A DNA stretch of 64,000 bases, taken from NCBI RefSeq assembly GCF_012769535.1, contig NZ_CP046565.1, positions 2,804,501 to 2,868,500 on the forward strand. Direction: 5' to 3'. A program made the position numbers and the translations under genes. Every line of letters starts with the position of its first letter. The first letter of the stretch is position 1. The DNA is from Methylococcus geothermalis (GTDB lineage: Bacteria > Pseudomonadota > Gammaproteobacteria > Methylococcales > Methylococcaceae). This document shows positions 60,159 to 64,000 of this stretch, one piece after another. A model generated the notes under the pieces. The model was not told the DNA's origin, made no database searches, and was given only the letters and a program-made list of their open reading frames with translations.

Positions 60159-60967
60159 GGGCAGGCGGCGCGGAGAGTGACGGGATGCAGTTGCCGCTCC
60201 CCCATGGTCTCGAGGAGCCGCGGCAGCACTTCGAGGATGACGGCCTGGCCGGAATCGGAACGCGCGGCGTTGCCGTCGTGCAGCAGCAGGATGTCTCCGG
60301 CCTGAAGTTTGCCGGTCAGCGAGGCGAGCACGCGCTGCGGCTGGCCGCGGCGGGTGTCGAAGCCGCGCCGGGTCCAGCTCACCAGGGAGAGACCCTGCCG
60401 GGCCAGGACCGGATCGAGCAGGGGATTGCGCAAGCCGGCCGGCGCCCGGAAGAACCGGGGTGCTCGCCCGGTGATTCCGGCGAGCGCTTCCTGCGCCCGA
60501 CGCAATTCGCGCTCGAATCCGCTCAGACCAGACAGGGAAAACGTGTGGCGATGGCTGTAGCTGTGATTTTCCACCGCATGGCCGCGGGCGGCGATGTCGG
60601 CGCAAAGCGCGGCGTGCTCCCGGGCCCTGCGGCCGATGCAGAAGAAAGTGGCCTTCGCTCCATAGGCATCCAGGATAGCCAGCACCTGGGGCGTCACCTC
60701 GGGGTCGGGACCGTCGTCGATGGTGATGGCCACCTCGCCCCTCGCCGCGGCGTCCGGCGGCAAGCGGGTCATGACCGGGCCGAGCACGCGGCTGTGCGGC
60801 CACAAGCCCGCCACCGTGAGCAAGGCGTGGTTGGCGGCCACCGCCCCCAGCGCCCAGGACCACGATTCGGGCCGCCACAGGGTCAGCGCGGCCGCCGCGC
60901 CATGGAGGACCACGGAAGCCTTGATGCCGAGGGAAGGCGTCCAGCGCTGCCCATGCCTCGCCTTCAT
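60155..60967 (-). CDS. Polysaccharide deacetylase-family protein
   Basis: 270 residues; ATG 60967 overlaps the MMPL stop (ATGA). An N-terminal hydrophobic part (ASVVLHGAAAALTLWRPESW, WALGAVAANHALLTVAGLW) indicates a membrane anchor. The NodB domain shows VAITIDDGPDPEVTPQVLAI (metal DD), HAVENHSYSHRHTFSLSG (HSxxH) and FFRAPAGLRNPLL (RxPxG). It would remove N-acyl groups on the periplasmic side. Such deacetylases accompany some polyene/flexirubin-type lipid clusters. The substrate is unknown. Confidence 0.85.
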   Translation of the reverse strand: MKARHGQRWTPSLGIKASVVLHGAAAALTLWRPESWSWALGAVAANHALLTVAGLWPHSRVLGPVMTRLPPDAAARGEVAITIDDGPDPEVTPQVLAILDAYGAKATFFCIGRRAREHAALCADIAARGHAVENHSYSHRHTFSLSGLSGFERELRRAQEALAGITGRAPRFFRAPAGLRNPLLDPVLARQGLSLVSWTRRGFDTRRGQPQRVLASLTGKLQAGDILLLHDGNAARSDSGQAVILEVLPRLLETMGERQLHPVTLRAACP

Positions 60968-63336
60968 GCCGCGCATTTCCCGTCCAGCTTCGAGTACATC
61001 GCCGAAATCACCAGCGCCAGGAACGTCCCCGGCGCCACCATCACGCCGATCGCGCTCAGCACCGGCACCGACGAGCCGGCCAGCAGGCCGAAGACGGCGA
61101 CGGTGGCGAGATTCGCCAGGGTCAGCGAAACCAGGGTCCTTCCCAGCCCGGCCGGAGCCGTCGTGCCGGCTTGGTTGAGGCGGTCGAAGAACAGGCAATA
61201 ATTGGAGCCGATCGCGACCGCCAGCATCATCCCGATGAGATGCAGCATGGTGAGCTGATGTCCGCTCGCCACCAGTGCCGCAGTCACCACGGCCAGGCCG
61301 GCTGCGAGCGGCAGGCAGACCCGCAGCACCCGCCCCGGCGAACGCAAGGCGAGGGCCAGCAGGAGGATGATCGCCCCCGCCCCGCCGGCGGAAAGCCGGG
61401 TCGCCTCGGCCAGATAGCCGCGGTAGAGGTGGTCGGTCTCCGCCTTCAAGTCGAGGAAGATCGCCTCCTGAACATCGGACAGCGCCGCGCGGATTCGGGA
61501 AGCCTCCAATCCATGCCCGGAATCCTCCGCCGGCGCCCGCAGCGGCAACAAAGCCGTCCAGCCCGCCGCGCCGGGCACCAGCAGGGAATCCACCGCAAGG
61601 GCGAAGCGGGTGCCCCGCAGATCCCCCGGCGTGAGCAGCGGCGCCTCGCGGGCGGCCCGCACGTCGGCAAAGAAGCTCTCGAATCGGTCCGGACGGACTG
61701 GCAGGCTGCGGACCGCGGCGGCGAAGCGCTCGCGCAGCGCCCGCTCCTCGGGCAAGGCGTCGCGCCGCCGGCTTTGAGTCAGGCGGCTGGGCAAATAGGT
61801 GGAGGCGCTCTGGAAGCCGGCGATGACGCCTTCTCCCGCCAGCGCGGCCAGGCGCGCCGAGGCACGCTCCGCGGCCTGCAAGGCGGATTCGGCGTCCGCC
61901 CCCCGCACCACAACCAGATAGCCCGCATCGGGCGCGCCCAGGTCGGCCCTGAGTTCGGCGTCGCGCCTCTGGGCCTCCACCGGGACGGGGCTGAGCGCGC
62001 CGAGCTGTTCATTCCACAGGGTATCGCGGTGCAGCCCGATGATCGCGCAGGCCAGAGCCACCGCCATCGGCACCAGCCACCGTAACGGCCGCAGCCGGCT
62101 TGCAAGCCGAACCAGAACCTCTCCCGCCCGGCTCAGGTCGTGAATCCGGAAATGTCCGGGCAGCAAGCCCGGCAACACCCAGCGGGTGACGGCCGCCGCC
62201 GCAAGCAGTCCCGCGATCGAGTAAACTCCGAGCTGGGAAAAACCGGGGAAGCCGGACAAGGCCAAAGGCAGTGCGCCGCACACCGAGGTCAGCACCCCCA
62301 GCCGGATGGTCGACCAGTACAGATCGAACCAGCCACGGCGCCCGTCCTCCCCGCTTCCCTCGCCGGCCTGGACGAACAGATAGATGGCGTAGTCCACCGC
62401 TTCACCGATGAGCGTCGCGCCGAACCCCAGCGTCATGCCGTAGACCACGCCGAAGCCCAGGCTCACGGCCGCGATGCCGGCCGCCGCGCCGGTGGCCACC
62501 GGCACCAGCCCCAGCGCCAGCGCCGTGACCGAGCGGTATACGGCGAGCAGCAGGACGACCACCAGAGCCGTGCCGATCGCCGACAGGCGGATGGCCTCGC
62601 CCTTGATCCGCTCCCGCGCCTCCACGGTGAATACCGCCGGGCCGGACAGCATCAGCCGGGCATCGGTGCCGCCGGCCTGCGCCGCGGCGCCGGCGAATGC
62701 GGCGCGGATCGCGGCAAGCGCCTGCTGCTGCGCGTCGGTGTCCGATCCTGCGGCGCGAATCTGGGCGAGCAACAGCGCTCGCTTGCGGTCCCGCGACACC
62801 CAGACTCCCCCGGCGGTTTCCGGACGCGCCTCCGTCTCCATACGGTCGAGGATTTCCAGCAGCTCGCCGGTGGGATCGCTTGGCAGCAGAGACTTCGTCA
62901 TCAGTCCCGTCGAGGAGGCGACCCGGTCGATGGAAGCGCGCACCGCCGCCCGCAGCCCCTCCACCGAAAATCGCTCGGGCGTCACGGCCGGGCTCAGCAG
63001 GTAACGCCGACGGAACAGCAGTTCCCGTTCGGGCTCGCCCTCGGCCGCTGCGCCGTTGCTCACCGCCGAAAACCGGGCGTCCTGACGCAGCCGATCCGCC
63101 ATGAGGCCGGACAGACGGAGGCGGACCGCTTCGGTCGCGCCTTCGACGGCGATCAGGATCAGCCGCGAGGCGGGGCCCTCCCGCAACTGGTCGATCAGCA
63201 GCTGCTCGCTCGCGCTGGGGCGGCTCGGCAGGAACGCCGACAGGTCGGTCGCCAGCCGCATGCGACCCGCCGCCACAGCGAAGACGCAGACCGAGACGAG
63301 CCAGACGACGAGCGGCCAACGCCGCGAAGCGGTCAT
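60964..63336 (-). CDS. MMPL/RND-family lipid exporter
   Basis: 790 residues from ATG 63336 (overlaps the LolA-like stop by 4 bp). Two repeats each begin with one membrane helix (PLVVWLVSVCVFAVAAGRMR and RPLRWLVPMAVALACAIIGL), then a periplasmic domain, then five helices. GFGATLIGEAVDYAIYLFV and MLAVAIGSNYCLFFDRLNQA contain the conserved acidic proton-relay positions. Members of this family next to LolA-like proteins and aryl-polyene genes (ApeM-like) move the finished lipid to the outer membrane. Confidence 0.9.
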   Translation of the reverse strand: MTASRRWPLVVWLVSVCVFAVAAGRMRLATDLSAFLPSRPSASEQLLIDQLREGPASRLILIAVEGATEAVRLRLSGLMADRLRQDARFSAVSNGAAAEGEPERELLFRRRYLLSPAVTPERFSVEGLRAAVRASIDRVASSTGLMTKSLLPSDPTGELLEILDRMETEARPETAGGVWVSRDRKRALLLAQIRAAGSDTDAQQQALAAIRAAFAGAAAQAGGTDARLMLSGPAVFTVEARERIKGEAIRLSAIGTALVVVLLLAVYRSVTALALGLVPVATGAAAGIAAVSLGFGVVYGMTLGFGATLIGEAVDYAIYLFVQAGEGSGEDGRRGWFDLYWSTIRLGVLTSVCGALPLALSGFPGFSQLGVYSIAGLLAAAAVTRWVLPGLLPGHFRIHDLSRAGEVLVRLASRLRPLRWLVPMAVALACAIIGLHRDTLWNEQLGALSPVPVEAQRRDAELRADLGAPDAGYLVVVRGADAESALQAAERASARLAALAGEGVIAGFQSASTYLPSRLTQSRRRDALPEERALRERFAAAVRSLPVRPDRFESFFADVRAAREAPLLTPGDLRGTRFALAVDSLLVPGAAGWTALLPLRAPAEDSGHGLEASRIRAALSDVQEAIFLDLKAETDHLYRGYLAEATRLSAGGAGAIILLLALALRSPGRVLRVCLPLAAGLAVVTAALVASGHQLTMLHLIGMMLAVAIGSNYCLFFDRLNQAGTTAPAGLGRTLVSLTLANLATVAVFGLLAGSSVPVLSAIGVMVAPGTFLALVISAMYSKLDGKCAA

Positions 63337-63914
63337 CGCTGCGGAATCTCCCGGATCGACATGACCGAGTAGTCGCCGCCGGGCTGGTGGATTTCGACCC
63401 GATCGACCCTGCCGTCCGAACCGCCAATGCGGATGTAGGCGACCCGTTCGGCCACCGCCGGTGTTGAAGGGACCAGCAGCAACGTCCAACGGCGGGCATC
63501 ACCATTGAGGGACAGCCGGTAGATTTTTTCCAGAGCGGCGCAGTCGCCCATCAGGGTGGAGCGGATGCTGCCGACCAGGGCGGCGATTTCAGGGTATTCA
63601 TCCAATCCCACGCTGCGGCGCTCGCTTCCCCGCTCCAGGCTCAGGCGCTCGCCTTCCAGCACCAGCCTCTCCCTCAGCGGCCTGATCGTCCGCTTCTCCA
63701 ACCGGTCCGGTGCGGCGAACGACAGCTCGCCCGAGGACTCGACCGGCTCGGTCAATACCGAGACGTATTTTTTTTCCACGAACTCGGCCGTGCCGGAGGT
63801 CTGGGCGGCAAGCGCCCGCATCAACTGGGCGAGACTCCAGGGCTCGGCCTGCGCCGCCGTAGCAAAGGCGATCAGGGCGAGGAAAAAGCCGATGAATCCC
63901 GCGCGAAATCCCAT
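63333..63914 (-). CDS. LolA-like periplasmic lipid carrier
   Basis: 193 residues with a signal peptide (FIGFFLALIAFATAAQA). The LolA/LppX fold pattern is SLAQLMRALAAQTSGTAEFV, EKKYVSVLTEPVESSGELSF then APDRLEKRTIRPLRERLVLE, and the closing strand VDRVEIHQPGGDYSVMSIR. It corresponds to ApeL in aryl-polyene clusters, handing a hydrophobic product from the MMPL exporter to the outer membrane. GGGGTAGGA precedes the start. Confidence 0.85.
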   Translation of the reverse strand: MGFRAGFIGFFLALIAFATAAQAEPWSLAQLMRALAAQTSGTAEFVEKKYVSVLTEPVESSGELSFAAPDRLEKRTIRPLRERLVLEGERLSLERGSERRSVGLDEYPEIAALVGSIRSTLMGDCAALEKIYRLSLNGDARRWTLLLVPSTPAVAERVAYIRIGGSDGRVDRVEIHQPGGDYSVMSIREIPQR

Positions 63915-63919
63915 GAATC

Positions 63920-64000
63920 CTACCCCTCGACTTCGGTCCGCCCTTCGCTCGCGGCCCAGAAATCGAAAAAATTGAACCAGTTGTAAGGCTGGGCACGGCA
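63920..64000 (-). CDS. LpxL-like acyltransferase, C-terminus only
   Basis: The last 26 codons of a leftward gene, ending at TAG 63920-63922. They read CRAQPYNWFNFFDFWAASEG then RTEVEG. The YNWFNFFDFW end is typical of the lipid A acyltransferase-like proteins fused or linked to aryl-polyene gene clusters. The rest is outside the window. Confidence 0.7.
   Translation of the reverse strand, partial: CRAQPYNWFNFFDFWAASEGRTEVEG

Overview
The window is GC-rich DNA from a Gram-negative proteobacterium, most likely a gammaproteobacterium. The general gene repertoire (Tat enzymes, an OprB-type porin, a metA-like/trHb/nadD/proA block, an aryl-polyene-like ketosynthase cluster) would suit a methanotroph of the Methylococcaceae. 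That genus-level guess is from memory, not from a search. No rRNA, tRNA or CRISPR array was recognised.

Layout. Positions 1-14260 are accessory DNA packed with insertion sequences (IS3, IS200/IS605, IS1380, IS1595, ISAs1, IS110, IS630), many of them frameshifted. Between them lie a frameshifted secreted protein with a predicted N-terminal histidine, three Tat-exported enzymes (an FAD oxidase, a CMP/guanine-deaminase-fold protein, an 8-oxoguanine-deaminase-like amidohydrolase) and an OprB-type porin. An ISAs1 copy with a perfect 10-bp target duplication sits exactly at the porin start codon. Positions 14429-33114 are mostly chromosomal: a broken Pit phosphate permease, a P-type ATPase, an L,D-transpeptidase, a GST, a cupin, an AraC regulator facing a DUF3047 protein, an IS481-type element, a thaumatin-like secreted protein, a second L,D-transpeptidase, a BASS symporter, and a leftward run metA-like / P-loop protein / truncated haemoglobin / nadD / proA / lipoprotein.

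Positions 33366-39025 form a compact operon: a single-module NRPS (C-A-T-TE) followed by two serine esterases. Positions 39773-53800 are a defence island. A broken hsdM 5' end and two broken hsdR 5' ends mark a former type I restriction locus. Between them lies a tightly overlapping operon: PLD-like/SNF2 helicase, DUF4391, GxxExxY protein, type III-like Mod, AAA ATPase, DUF4276 (possible Toprim), type III-like Res. A family of inverted repeats built on CGCGGAG invades this operon. One copy pair flanks the GxxExxY gene like transposon ends and even supplies its ribosome-binding site; three short copies are inserted in frame inside the mod and DUF4391 genes. I consider this the most interesting part of the window. 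A Fic protein, a DUF2726 protein cut by a group II intron remnant, and a CPA2 antiporter follow.

Positions 55494-64000 read leftward as an aryl-polyene-type lipid/pigment cluster: LpxL-like acyltransferase (partial), LolA-like carrier, MMPL exporter, polysaccharide deacetylase, methyltransferase, then after a 0.8-kb gap ketosynthase, chain-length-factor-like ketosynthase, dehydratase and FabG-type reductase, nearly all with 4-bp start/stop overlaps. The ACPs, the ligase and other expected genes would lie beyond the right edge.
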